Assembly: GCA_900108205.1 (NCBI GenBank)
Contig: FNUU01000002.1
Coordinates: 248,001-312,000 of the forward strand
Direction of reading: 5' to 3'
Length of the DNA: 64,000 nucleotides
Source of the DNA: Eubacterium ruminantium
GTDB lineage: Bacteria; Bacillota; Clostridia; Lachnospirales; Lachnospiraceae
The number at the start of each line of letters is the position of its first letter. Position 1 is the first letter of the stretch. A program made the translations under genes and the position numbers. The notes below the pieces were generated by a model, which saw nothing but the letters and a program-made list of their open reading frames with translations, did no database searches and was not told where the DNA came from. Positions 34,373-43,156 of this stretch are shown here, in pieces.

Positions 34373-37101
34373 TGGTAAATGTTACAATTAACGGAGTATC
34401 TCGTCAGGTAGATGAGCATATGACCATATTAGAAGCGGCTCAGCTGATGGATATCCATATTCCGACGCTCTGTTATCTGAAGGAAGTAAATGAGATCGGT
34501 GCCTGTAAAATGTGCGTTGTTGAGGTTGAAGGGCATGATCACCTGGTTACATCCTGCAATACACATGTTAAAGACGGAATGGTGATCAATACCGATACGG
34601 AGCGTGTTATAAAAAGTCGTAAGCAGGTTCTCAACATGATACTTGCAAAGCATGATGTGAGATGTTTTTCATGTGCAAAGAGCGGTGACTGCAGGCTGCA
34701 GGACCTTGCAAATGAATATGATATAACACAGTCAATCTATCAGGGAAATGAAGTAAGACTCCCTGTCAAGAAGGAGAATCCGTTCCTGACATATTATCCG
34801 GAGCTTTGCATTAACTGTCAAAGATGCGTAAATACCTGTAATAAGGTGGCCGGAAACGGAGTTCTTCATAATGCAAAGATAGGAACAAGAACACTTATCG
34901 ATGCTCCATTTGGACCGGACTGGAAAGCTACGGCCTGCGAGTCGTGCGGAAACTGTGCGGCTGCATGTCCAACAGGAGCCTTGATAGCAAAAAATAAGAA
35001 GAAATATCAGTCCGGCCGCGTGAAAAAAGTGCTGACTACCTGTCCTCATTGTGCAACAGGATGTCAGTATTATCTCGTGGTAAAGGATAATCAGATAGTC
35101 GATGTTGAGGCGGCTGACGGACCGTCAAATAAGGGGATGCTTTGTGTTAAGGGAAGATTTGGTTCATTTAACTTTGTACATTCTCCTGACAGACTTAAGT
35201 ATCCGCTCATCAAGAATAAGGAGACCGGTGAATTTGAACGTGCCACCTGGGATGAGGCTCTGGATCTCATAGCAGAAAAAATGCTTACCATCAAAAAGGA
35301 ATACGGACCGGATTCGCTTGCGGGATTTGCCTGCTCACGTTCTCCGAATGAAGATATCTATATGCTTCAGAAGATGGTAAGATGTGCATTTGGATCGAAT
35401 AATGTAGATAACTGTGCCCGTGTCTGCCATTCGGCTTCTGTTCATGGACTGGCCATGACTCTCGGTTCCGGTGCCATGACAAATCCTATCGGAGATATTA
35501 CGGGTGATGTGGATGTCATTATGCTGGTGGGCTCTAATCCGGAGGAAGCACATCCGGTAGTCGGTATGCAGATCCGACAGGCGGTTGCACGCGGTACCAG
35601 ACTGATAGTTGTCGATCCAAGAGATATCGGTCTTTCAAAGGTAGCAGATGTTCATCTTAAGATAAAACCGGGTACAAATGTTGCATTTGCAAATGGTATG
35701 ATGAATGTCTTTATCAATGAAGGCTATGTAGATGAGGAATTTGTAAAGAACAGAACAGAAGGCTTTGAAGAATTAAAGAAGATCGTTATGGAATATACTC
35801 CGGAGAGAGTCGGAGAGATCTGCCATATAGATCCGGATCATCTTCGTGAAGCAGCAAGAATGTATGCGAAAGCGAAAAAAGGTCCTATTATTTACTGCCT
35901 GGGTGTTACTGAACATTCGACCGGAACAGAGGGCGTTATGAGTATGTCCAATATGGCCATGATGGTTGGAAAGCTTGGAAGAAGCGGCTGTGGTGTTAAT
36001 CCGCTTCGAGGCCAGAATAATGTTCAGGGCGCCTGTGATATGGGAGCGATGCCGGGACATTTTCCGGGATATCAGAAGATTACGGATGCATCTGTAATGG
36101 ATAAATTTGAAAAAGCATGGGGCGTTACGTTGAATAAGAAACCGGGTGTTTTTGCAACGGACGTATTCTCTGCTGCGATCAAAAAGGATATTCGCGGACT
36201 CTTTATATTTGGAGAGGATCCTATAGTAACAGATGCGGATCAGAATCATGTACGTAAGGCGCTTGAGAGTCTTGATTTCCTTGTTGTTGATGATCTGTTC
36301 ATGACGGAAACGGCGCAGTTGGCAGATGTCGTGCTTCCGGGAACGAGTTATGCTGAAAAGGAAGGAACCTTCTCAAATACAGAGCGTCGTGTACAGAGAG
36401 TGCGTAAGGCAGTGACTCTTGAAGGTGAGATGAGGCTGGATACTGACATTTTCATTGATCTGATGAATCGTATGGGATATCATCAGGAACGAATGACGTC
36501 GGAGGAGATAATGGATGAGATAGCCTCTTTGACACCGAGCTTTGGCGGTATCAGTCACAGGAGACTGGATCGGGAGGGCGGACTTCAGTGGCCTTGCCCG
36601 GATAAAAAGCATCCGGGAACTCCTATCATGCATGTTGGTAAATTTACGAGGGGACTTGGATGGTTCTATCCGGCGGAATATATTCCGAGTGCCGAGCTTC
36701 CTGATGATGAATACCCGTTCATTCTGATGACGGGACGTATCCTGTATCATTACAATACCAGGGCAATGACCGGAAAGACGCCGGGACTCATGGAACGTGA
36801 AGGTCATTCCTTCATTGAAATGAATACAGAAGATGCGGCAAGACTTGGAATAGCCGATGGTGATAAGGTCAGAGCTACCTCGAGACGTGGTTCGATAATC
36901 ACAACAGCAAGGGTTGGAGAAAAGGTTTCTCCAAGAGAAAGCTGGATGCCGTTCCATTTCCCTGACGGAAATGCAAATGTTCTTACAAATGCTGCTTTGG
37001 ATAAATATGCACGAATTCCGGAATACAAGGTGTGTGCCATCCGGATTGAGAAGGCCGAACAGGAGCCTGAATCACAGGATACTGCAGCAGGATCAGTTTA
37101 A
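34369..37101 (+). CDS. Formate dehydrogenase alpha subunit, cysteine type
   Basis: 910 residues from ATG 34369 (GGAGGCAGGG just before). N-terminal NuoG-like 2Fe-2S domain (CYLKEVNEIGACKMC), 4Fe-4S clusters CINCQRCVNTC and CESCGNCAAACPTG, then the molybdopterin domain with CPHCATGCQYY and the active-site stretch CARVCHSASVHG. The Mo/W ligand is Cys353 with His354 beside it, where many Clostridia use selenocysteine. No twin-arginine signal, so cytoplasmic. Together with the upstream subunit it probably interconverts formate and CO2 with NAD(P)H. No fdhD or cofactor genes are near. Confidence 0.93.
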   Translation: MMVNVTINGVSRQVDEHMTILEAAQLMDIHIPTLCYLKEVNEIGACKMCVVEVEGHDHLVTSCNTHVKDGMVINTDTERVIKSRKQVLNMILAKHDVRCFSCAKSGDCRLQDLANEYDITQSIYQGNEVRLPVKKENPFLTYYPELCINCQRCVNTCNKVAGNGVLHNAKIGTRTLIDAPFGPDWKATACESCGNCAAACPTGALIAKNKKKYQSGRVKKVLTTCPHCATGCQYYLVVKDNQIVDVEAADGPSNKGMLCVKGRFGSFNFVHSPDRLKYPLIKNKETGEFERATWDEALDLIAEKMLTIKKEYGPDSLAGFACSRSPNEDIYMLQKMVRCAFGSNNVDNCARVCHSASVHGLAMTLGSGAMTNPIGDITGDVDVIMLVGSNPEEAHPVVGMQIRQAVARGTRLIVVDPRDIGLSKVADVHLKIKPGTNVAFANGMMNVFINEGYVDEEFVKNRTEGFEELKKIVMEYTPERVGEICHIDPDHLREAARMYAKAKKGPIIYCLGVTEHSTGTEGVMSMSNMAMMVGKLGRSGCGVNPLRGQNNVQGACDMGAMPGHFPGYQKITDASVMDKFEKAWGVTLNKKPGVFATDVFSAAIKKDIRGLFIFGEDPIVTDADQNHVRKALESLDFLVVDDLFMTETAQLADVVLPGTSYAEKEGTFSNTERRVQRVRKAVTLEGEMRLDTDIFIDLMNRMGYHQERMTSEEIMDEIASLTPSFGGISHRRLDREGGLQWPCPDKKHPGTPIMHVGKFTRGLGWFYPAEYIPSAELPDDEYPFILMTGRILYHYNTRAMTGKTPGLMEREGHSFIEMNTEDAARLGIADGDKVRATSRRGSIITTARVGEKVSPRESWMPFHFPDGNANVLTNAALDKYARIPEYKVCAIRIEKAEQEPESQDTAAGSV

Positions 37102-37148
37102 TATATTCAGTAGTACAAATACCCTTTTGAACGGGGAATATGATATGT

Positions 37149-37189
37149 ACCCTCTTTACCGGAAAAACCGGTAAGGAGGGTGCTTTTTT
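37149..37189 (+). terminator. Terminator of the formate dehydrogenase operon
   Basis: ACCCTCTTTACCGG (37149-37162) pairs with CCGGTAAGGAGGGT (37168-37181) around AAAAA, followed by GC and six T. Confidence 0.9.
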
Positions 37190-37190
37190 C

Positions 37191-37219
37191 TTGTGGCAGG
37201 AACGCCAATGTGGTAAAAT
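37191..37219 (+). promoter_or_regulatory. Weak promoter candidate for the secreted repeat protein
   Basis: TTGTGG (37191-37196), 17-bp spacer, TAAAAT (37214-37219). The remaining leader to 37450 (about 230 bases) shows no gene or riboswitch I recognise; GAAGGAGGGG stands before the ATG. Confidence 0.35.
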
Positions 37220-37450
37220 ATTATACAGATCTATCGTATGATGACAGGGGCAAAAAGGTGCAGATTCGGGGTGTTTTTTATTTGCTGTTCCGAGGCAATT
37301 TATTGCTGCACTGTTTGGGGAAACAGGCAGGTTATTTGGTTTAGTTATTCAGAAACCGGTATACCGGAATCGGGCATTGTATTTCTGGCATCATCATATA
37401 GTTCTATGGGGAAATGTAAAAGCAATATAACTAAAGAAGGAGGGGTGTAA

Positions 37451-40400
37451 ATGAAACAAAAAAGATTCAGGTTGATCAGGAGTCTGATCGCTCTGGTGCT
37501 TGTCATCGGAATGATCTTTGTGACTCCGGCACAGAGTGCTATTGCAGCGGCCGGCGGAGAAGATATTACTAATGATGAATATCCGCCATGGACGACCATT
37601 GCAGACAGTTCGGAGATTTATACTCTGACAGAGGGTAATAATGTTCTTCCGACGCTTACAAGTTTAAAGTGGTCATATTCTGTTTACGAGTATGATTACA
37701 GGCTGGGTAAGGTCACAATCCCGGCAAAGAAGGCAATAACTTTTGATTCGGCGAAGCTTAAGTCATATGCTTTTCTGAATTATTATCTGTTTCAGAACGG
37801 GGATTGTTATAATGGACCATATAGTGTGAATATCTCATATTCGGGAGATATTTCATTATATGAAAATTCATACTATGGAGAGCAGCTTTTCAGGGTTAGC
37901 AATTTCTCGGATCAGGCGGTTACATATTATATTCCGCTGGACAGTGTTGCCGAGATAGAAATCAGTTTTCATGATGTTGTCGATAGTGCAACTGTTTATG
38001 TTCACTCAAATTATCCGAAGGGGACGGATGCAGAGGAAAAGTGTGATTCATATGAGTTCTCGACGGATTATCAGACTCCGATTTATATTAAAAACTGTGG
38101 TTTCTACTGCGGAGAGGATTATTATCTTTCGGGATGGCATGATTCGAATGGCAGTTATGAAACAAGTGAAGCGTTCTTTCCTCCTGAAAACGGAGAGTAT
38201 CATATTTACGCAGACTGGACGGCGTATACTTATTACGACGTGACATTAAATTCGAATTTCCCTGAATCGTGGGGAAAGGAAGCTGTTTCATATACAAAAA
38301 GATATAAAGAAAATGAATGGGTAAGTACCTATGACTTCAATTCAAAGTTTGATGGAATAGACGGATATTACCCGGATCATTGGTATATGCTTGATGAAAA
38401 TAATAATGAGGTGTCGGTGTACGGATTTGATGTCACAAGTGATATACAGCTGTATATCGCATGGCAGCAAACAGATCTTTTCAGGATGTGCAGATATTCG
38501 GGATATCCTGAGGAATGTGAATTAGATGATCTGGTGGATGTGCAATATGCTTATCCGGATGAAGGGTTCTATAATACTCTTCCGTTTGACGCTCCTACAG
38601 GCTACAAATTTGCAGGCTGGAAGGATAAAGACGGAAATGTAAGTACCGATGATTATATTGAGTCAGTAAATGCTAATGGTACATTTACAGCAACATGGGA
38701 AAAGATTCCAAAGGTTACATTCCATTCAAATTATCCGGCAATACTGGGTCTGGAGGATGAAACCTGTACTGAGTATGATTATGGATATGGAGACGGAGTA
38801 TATCTGTCAGAATACTTCAACTATACTGATAACAGGGTATACATTTCCGGATGGTCCCTTACTAAGGGCGGTGAGAGCATCGGAATGTGGGATAGTGTTG
38901 AGTTTGATGAGGATACGGATCTTTACGCAATCTGGCATCTCCCTAATCTTAGCACCACGACCTTCTATTCAGCTTATCCGGAAGAATGGTCCCTTACAGA
39001 TCAGACAGTAACTTTGACGGAGAGATTATCCGGCGGTTTTGATATGTCGGAGATCACTTTCAAGGGCAAAGACGGAAATACAATCGTAGGCTGGGAAAAT
39101 GAATTCGGAAGCTTCTTTACAAATGAAGATTTTGAAGAAGGACAGGTTCATGCGACGGAGGCTTACGCTGTATGGAGCAACAGACCTAAGATATCTATAA
39201 GTACGAATTATCCGGCTGAAACAGGTTTTGAGAATAAGGTTATAGTCGGATATACTAAGAAGAATAATATGATATATCTTGCGAGTCTGATCTCTCCGTT
39301 CGACTATGAGTACAGTATAAGCAAGTTTGTTGATACTGAAACGGGTGCGGAGTATCCATATAATTATTCAGAAACTGAATTTACAAGCAGTGCAAATCTG
39401 AAGACAATATGGCAGAAGAATAAAAAGGCATATGTAAATTATGTTTCTCCAACAGGAGCAACCGGTTCAACAGATACCATTTATTCAGGTTCAAACGGGC
39501 TTTTCTATCTCAAGACAGATAGTGAGGGCAGTAAGGTTATATCTTCATACAAGGATAAAAAGGGAAATGTATATCCTGTGCTTAAGAACCTGGATATTGC
39601 AGACGGAACGGTGCTCATTCCGGTCTGGTCAGATGTGATAGATAGCAAGGCAACCTTATATTCAAATTATCCTGAGGAAGCAGTGATCATAGATGAAAAA
39701 GGCGTAGAACATAATCCGGGCACATATAGCTGCTCAATGACATCTGATGCATACTGTAATGTAGTTTCACTCAGTTCTGAATATGAGTATGAATTTGGAA
39801 CAGTGTGCGGATATAAATTTGCAGGATGGAATACAAAGGCAGACGGTACCGGAGAGAATGTTGACGCATATGAACTTTATACAGAGCAGGATATAAATCT
39901 GTATGCTAAGTGGAAGTATACGTCAAGTATAAATATAGCAACTCAGCCGTCAGACAAGACTGCGTACTGGGGCGGAACCGTAAATCTTGCAACCAAAGCA
40001 GAAGGCAGCGACCTTGAATATCAGTGGCAGGTAAGCGCTGACTACGGAACCACATGGAAAAACAGCAGCGCAACAGGAGCAAAAACAGCGAAGCTTACAT
40101 TTAAAGCATCCAAGTCACTGGATGGCAGGAGATTCAGATGTAAGATAACAAGCGGAAAAGATGTTATCTATACGAAGACAGCTACTCTGACTACTATGTC
40201 GGTTATAAGCGGACAGACAACAGCATATTCTTCGATAGTCGGATCAACAGCAACATTTAAGGTTAACTTAAAGAGCACTGCTGCAAAATGTCAGTGGGAA
40301 GTAAGTACGGATTCAGGCAAAAACTGGAAGAACAGTGGAGCAACAGGAAATACAACAGCAACCTTATCGGTTAAGGCTACTGCTGCAATGAATGGTTATC

Positions 40401-41005
40401 AGTTCAGATGCAAGGTAACCTACGGAAACTGGAGCGGTTATACGACTCCGGCCAAACTTACAATTATTCCAGCTATTACAGCTGAACCAGAGGACACAAC
40501 GGTTGTTTACGGAGATGTGGCAAGGTTTGATGTAAAAGCAACAGGAGTTGATCTGAAGTATCAGTGGCAGCTGTATAACGGAACGAAATGGGTCAACAGC
40601 ACTACAACAAGCGGAAAGTCAGCTTCCCTCAGAGTGACATCCACAAAGACCATGAACGGAAAGAAATACAGATGTAAGATAACAAGCGGAAGTAAAGTTA
40701 TTTACAGTCGTACGGTTACTCTGACTACAAAGACCTGTATACTTAATCAGCCGGCCAATAAGACTGTTAAAGCAGGAGCAAAAGCTGTATTTACCGTCAG
40801 CGCAACAGGTAAGAAGCTGTCATATCAGTGGCAGGTATGTAAGAATGGTACTGACTGGGAGAATCTTAAGATTACCGGTTATAACACAAATCAGCTTACC
40901 ATCGCCAAGGCGACAGCTAAGATGAGCGGATACAAATACAGATGTGTTGTTACCAACGGAAGTGTGAAGGTTAATACAAAGACAGTAACACTTACTGTGA
41001 AATAA
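37451..41005 (+). CDS. Large secreted protein with InlB-type repeats and four Ig-like repeats
   Basis: 1184 residues. Signal peptide at 1-33 (KQKRFRLIR, hydrophobic core, AIAA). Residues about 170-840 hold repeated beta-grasp-like units of the InlB B / Listeria-Bacteroides type, marked by SNYP starts (HSNYPKG, NSNFPESW, HSNYPAILG, SNYPEEA) and by GW and Y(A/I)(I/K)W ends. Residues about 845-1184 are four Ig-like units, each with YQWQV or CQWEV, TWKNS/NWKNS, a TA.L...A/K run, a (R/Y)(R/K)(R/C)(C/K) 'YRCKITSG' end, and TV(T)LT. No LPXTG or membrane anchor is visible; the Ig units may bind the cell surface or a glycan. Probable adhesion or matrix role. Confidence 0.85.
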   Translation: MKQKRFRLIRSLIALVLVIGMIFVTPAQSAIAAAGGEDITNDEYPPWTTIADSSEIYTLTEGNNVLPTLTSLKWSYSVYEYDYRLGKVTIPAKKAITFDSAKLKSYAFLNYYLFQNGDCYNGPYSVNISYSGDISLYENSYYGEQLFRVSNFSDQAVTYYIPLDSVAEIEISFHDVVDSATVYVHSNYPKGTDAEEKCDSYEFSTDYQTPIYIKNCGFYCGEDYYLSGWHDSNGSYETSEAFFPPENGEYHIYADWTAYTYYDVTLNSNFPESWGKEAVSYTKRYKENEWVSTYDFNSKFDGIDGYYPDHWYMLDENNNEVSVYGFDVTSDIQLYIAWQQTDLFRMCRYSGYPEECELDDLVDVQYAYPDEGFYNTLPFDAPTGYKFAGWKDKDGNVSTDDYIESVNANGTFTATWEKIPKVTFHSNYPAILGLEDETCTEYDYGYGDGVYLSEYFNYTDNRVYISGWSLTKGGESIGMWDSVEFDEDTDLYAIWHLPNLSTTTFYSAYPEEWSLTDQTVTLTERLSGGFDMSEITFKGKDGNTIVGWENEFGSFFTNEDFEEGQVHATEAYAVWSNRPKISISTNYPAETGFENKVIVGYTKKNNMIYLASLISPFDYEYSISKFVDTETGAEYPYNYSETEFTSSANLKTIWQKNKKAYVNYVSPTGATGSTDTIYSGSNGLFYLKTDSEGSKVISSYKDKKGNVYPVLKNLDIADGTVLIPVWSDVIDSKATLYSNYPEEAVIIDEKGVEHNPGTYSCSMTSDAYCNVVSLSSEYEYEFGTVCGYKFAGWNTKADGTGENVDAYELYTEQDINLYAKWKYTSSINIATQPSDKTAYWGGTVNLATKAEGSDLEYQWQVSADYGTTWKNSSATGAKTAKLTFKASKSLDGRRFRCKITSGKDVIYTKTATLTTMSVISGQTTAYSSIVGSTATFKVNLKSTAAKCQWEVSTDSGKNWKNSGATGNTTATLSVKATAAMNGYQFRCKVTYGNWSGYTTPAKLTIIPAITAEPEDTTVVYGDVARFDVKATGVDLKYQWQLYNGTKWVNSTTTSGKSASLRVTSTKTMNGKKYRCKITSGSKVIYSRTVTLTTKTCILNQPANKTVKAGAKAVFTVSATGKKLSYQWQVCKNGTDWENLKITGYNTNQLTIAKATAKMSGYKYRCVVTNGSVKVNTKTVTLTVK

Positions 41006-41064
41006 TTATATTTGTCTGACCATATTGGCAGAACGATACCGGTATGATTAGACAAAAAAATAAA

Positions 41065-41122
41065 ATGAACCATGGAGGCTTCGGGAGCTGTGAGTACCCG
41101 ATAATCCATGGTTCATTTTTTT
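41065..41122. terminator. Bidirectional terminator between the repeat protein and rfbG
   Basis: ATGAACCATGGA (41065-41076) pairs with TCCATGGTTCAT (41105-41116), with an inner CGGG/CCCG. An A-run to the left and seven T to the right serve the two converging genes. Confidence 0.88.
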
Positions 41123-41126
41123 ACTA

Positions 41127-42182
41127 TTAACTGAAATATTCAGCGATTTCCTTATCCATTTCCGGGACTACATCCTCTTCGTCCATCCAGAGCTTTGACC
41201 AGTCAACAACCTTACTGATAGCTTCGTGTATACCCCATTTTGGTTTCCAGTTGAAGGTAGATTTGAGGAGGGAACAATCAAGCTTCAGAAAGTTAGCTTC
41301 GTGAGGACCGCCGTCGTATCTGTCTTCCCAGTCTACACCTTCTCCCCATATTCTGCAGAAAAGATCAACAAGTTCGCCGGTGGTCACACAGTCTTTGTCG
41401 TCAGGTCCGACATTGTAAAAGCCGGCATATTTTTTGTCTTCGTATTGTCTGGCGGCAATCATAAGATATGCAGCAAGAGGTTCAAGAACATGCTGATAAG
41501 GGCGGGTAGAATAAGGATTTCTGACGATTACGCTTGCCCTTACGGTTCCTGCTGCCCTGACACAATCAGGGATTATTCTGTCGGTAGCGAAATCACCGCC
41601 TCCTATGACATTTCCTGCACGCGCTGTTGAAACACGGACCACATCAGGATCATAGAAGGAATTGATGTAACTGTGGGTAACAAGCTCTGAACAGGATTTG
41701 CTGTTTGAGTAAGGATCATATCCGTCCAGAGGTTCATTTTCACGATATCCCCAGGCCCATTCATTATTTTTATAGACCTTATCAGTTGTGACATTTAAAA
41801 ATGACTTCACGCATTTATGCGTTCTGACACATTCGCAGATATTTACCGTGCCCATAACATTTGTTGAATATGTTCCTACAGGGTCCTTGTAGGATTCTCT
41901 TACGATTGGCTGAGCTGCCAGATGAATGACTATCTCAGGCTGCACTTCATCAAAAACCTGCGACAGATGGTCGAGGTCGCGTATGTCGCCGATTATATGG
42001 TTGATGTTATCTTTTATATCGGCTATTTCGAAAAGAGAAGGGTTTGTAGGCGGATTGAGAGAGTATCCGGTTACATTAGCTCCCGCATTAATAAGTATAC
42101 GGCAGAGCCATGAACCCTTGAAGCCGGTATGACCGGTGATAAGTACTTTTTTATTCTTATAAAATTCTAAAATATTTTCCAT
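41127..42182 (-). CDS. rfbG: CDP-glucose 4,6-dehydratase
   Basis: Converts CDP-glucose to CDP-4-keto-6-deoxyglucose. 351 residues, normal size. Extended-SDR motifs: VLITGHTGFKGSWL for NAD, HLAAQPIVRESYKDP, VTTDKVYKN with the Thr/Asp of dehydratases, and DPYSNSKSCSEL (Tyr-X3-Lys). Its substrate comes from RfbF (23830) and its product feeds RfbH (43157). Unlike usual rfbFGH operons it is on the minus strand and lies 16.5 kb from rfbF, with its own promoter region shared divergently with gtrA. Confidence 0.95.
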   Translation of the reverse strand: MENILEFYKNKKVLITGHTGFKGSWLCRILINAGANVTGYSLNPPTNPSLFEIADIKDNINHIIGDIRDLDHLSQVFDEVQPEIVIHLAAQPIVRESYKDPVGTYSTNVMGTVNICECVRTHKCVKSFLNVTTDKVYKNNEWAWGYRENEPLDGYDPYSNSKSCSELVTHSYINSFYDPDVVRVSTARAGNVIGGGDFATDRIIPDCVRAAGTVRASVIVRNPYSTRPYQHVLEPLAAYLMIAARQYEDKKYAGFYNVGPDDKDCVTTGELVDLFCRIWGEGVDWEDRYDGGPHEANFLKLDCSLLKSTFNWKPKWGIHEAISKVVDWSKLWMDEEDVVPEMDKEIAEYFS

Positions 42183-42371
42183 TTTTTACCTCTGACTATA
42201 AAATACAGGAGGGACAGGAGTCCCGTAAGTTAATTTGAAACTGTTTTTACAGGTGATCATGTTTTTGCCGGTTAATTTCAGGTCGTTTCATAGGAGACAG
42301 GTATTGCTCCGGCTAAACAGGATGATCACAGATAAAAGTATACTATATTTTAGGTGATTTAGACATACTTG

Positions 42372-42400
42372 TTTACAAAAATATTTTCTTTTTGTAATAT
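42372..42400 (+). promoter_or_regulatory. Promoter candidate for gtrA-rfbH
   Basis: TTTACA (42372-42377), 17-bp spacer, TAATAT (42395-42400). It lies in the 282-bp divergent gap between rfbG and gtrA. A small hairpin GGGAC-AGGA-GTCCC near 42212 lies on the rfbG side. Nothing else recognised in the gap. Confidence 0.5.
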
Positions 42401-42464
42401 GGTAAATGGAGATCTTTTGTGATGTGAAAATGCGGACAGGGTTGTAATCCGGTTCAATTGAAAT

Positions 42465-43049
42465 ATGGAAAAAATGATGACAAAAAATGATATAAAAAAA
42501 GATAATAAAATATGGTACCTGATCAGTGTGATCTGCTTTTATATGCTGAAGGCTCTTTACAGGATCATCGGTCGGGAGCTGACGGTAGAGAAATATGAGA
42601 AGTTCATGCAATTTGTTAAATTCTGTATTGTAGGTCTCAGTAATACGATCATCTCATATGTCACTTATACAATATCGCTCTATATATTCCAGAAAAACGG
42701 TCTGATACCTGATTATGATTATCTGGTATCTTCTGTTGTAGGATTTGTTTTTTCAATAATATGGTCTTTCTATTGGAATTATAAGAAGGTATTTGCCGAA
42801 GAAGGCGAGGAAGCTAAGGATAAGAAGAAGGGTTCATGGATACCTGCATTTATAAAGATGCTGATATCGTATTCATTTACAGGCTTCATTGTCGGAAACG
42901 GGCTTTTGATCTTCTGGGTAAGGGTTGTGCATATATCAAAATATATCGCACCGTTGATCAATCTTATTATAGTAATTCCAATGAATTTTATTATAAATAA
43001 ATTCTGGGCTTTCAAGAAGAAAAATACCGAAACCGAGAAGAAAGAGTGA
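42465..43049 (+). CDS. GtrA-like flippase family membrane protein
   Basis: 194 residues with four membrane helices (about 50-70, 83-105, 127-150, 158-178) and GtrA motifs: FVKFCIVGLSNTIISY at the first helix, SFYWNYKKVF in the loop and NKFWAFKK at the end. GtrA proteins are thought to flip polyprenyl-phosphate sugars made by GtrB-type GT2 enzymes; the GT2 at 27723 is the obvious partner. No strong ribosome site stands before ATG 42465; ATG 42474, behind GGAAAAA, is an alternative. Confidence 0.85.
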   Translation: MEKMMTKNDIKKDNKIWYLISVICFYMLKALYRIIGRELTVEKYEKFMQFVKFCIVGLSNTIISYVTYTISLYIFQKNGLIPDYDYLVSSVVGFVFSIIWSFYWNYKKVFAEEGEEAKDKKKGSWIPAFIKMLISYSFTGFIVGNGLLIFWVRVVHISKYIAPLINLIIVIPMNFIINKFWAFKKKNTETEKKE

Positions 43050-43156
43050 ACCATAAAATCAAAAAATATGATTTGCGGAAATGGATGATTTCTGATCATG
43101 AATCGAAGATGTCATAATGATAAAATTAGAAAAATTAGCAGATAAGGGGATAGAAA

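Noticed and set aside
37238-37450. 70-residue frame before the large secreted protein
   Set aside because: No ribosome site, odd composition, and it runs into the leader of the next gene.
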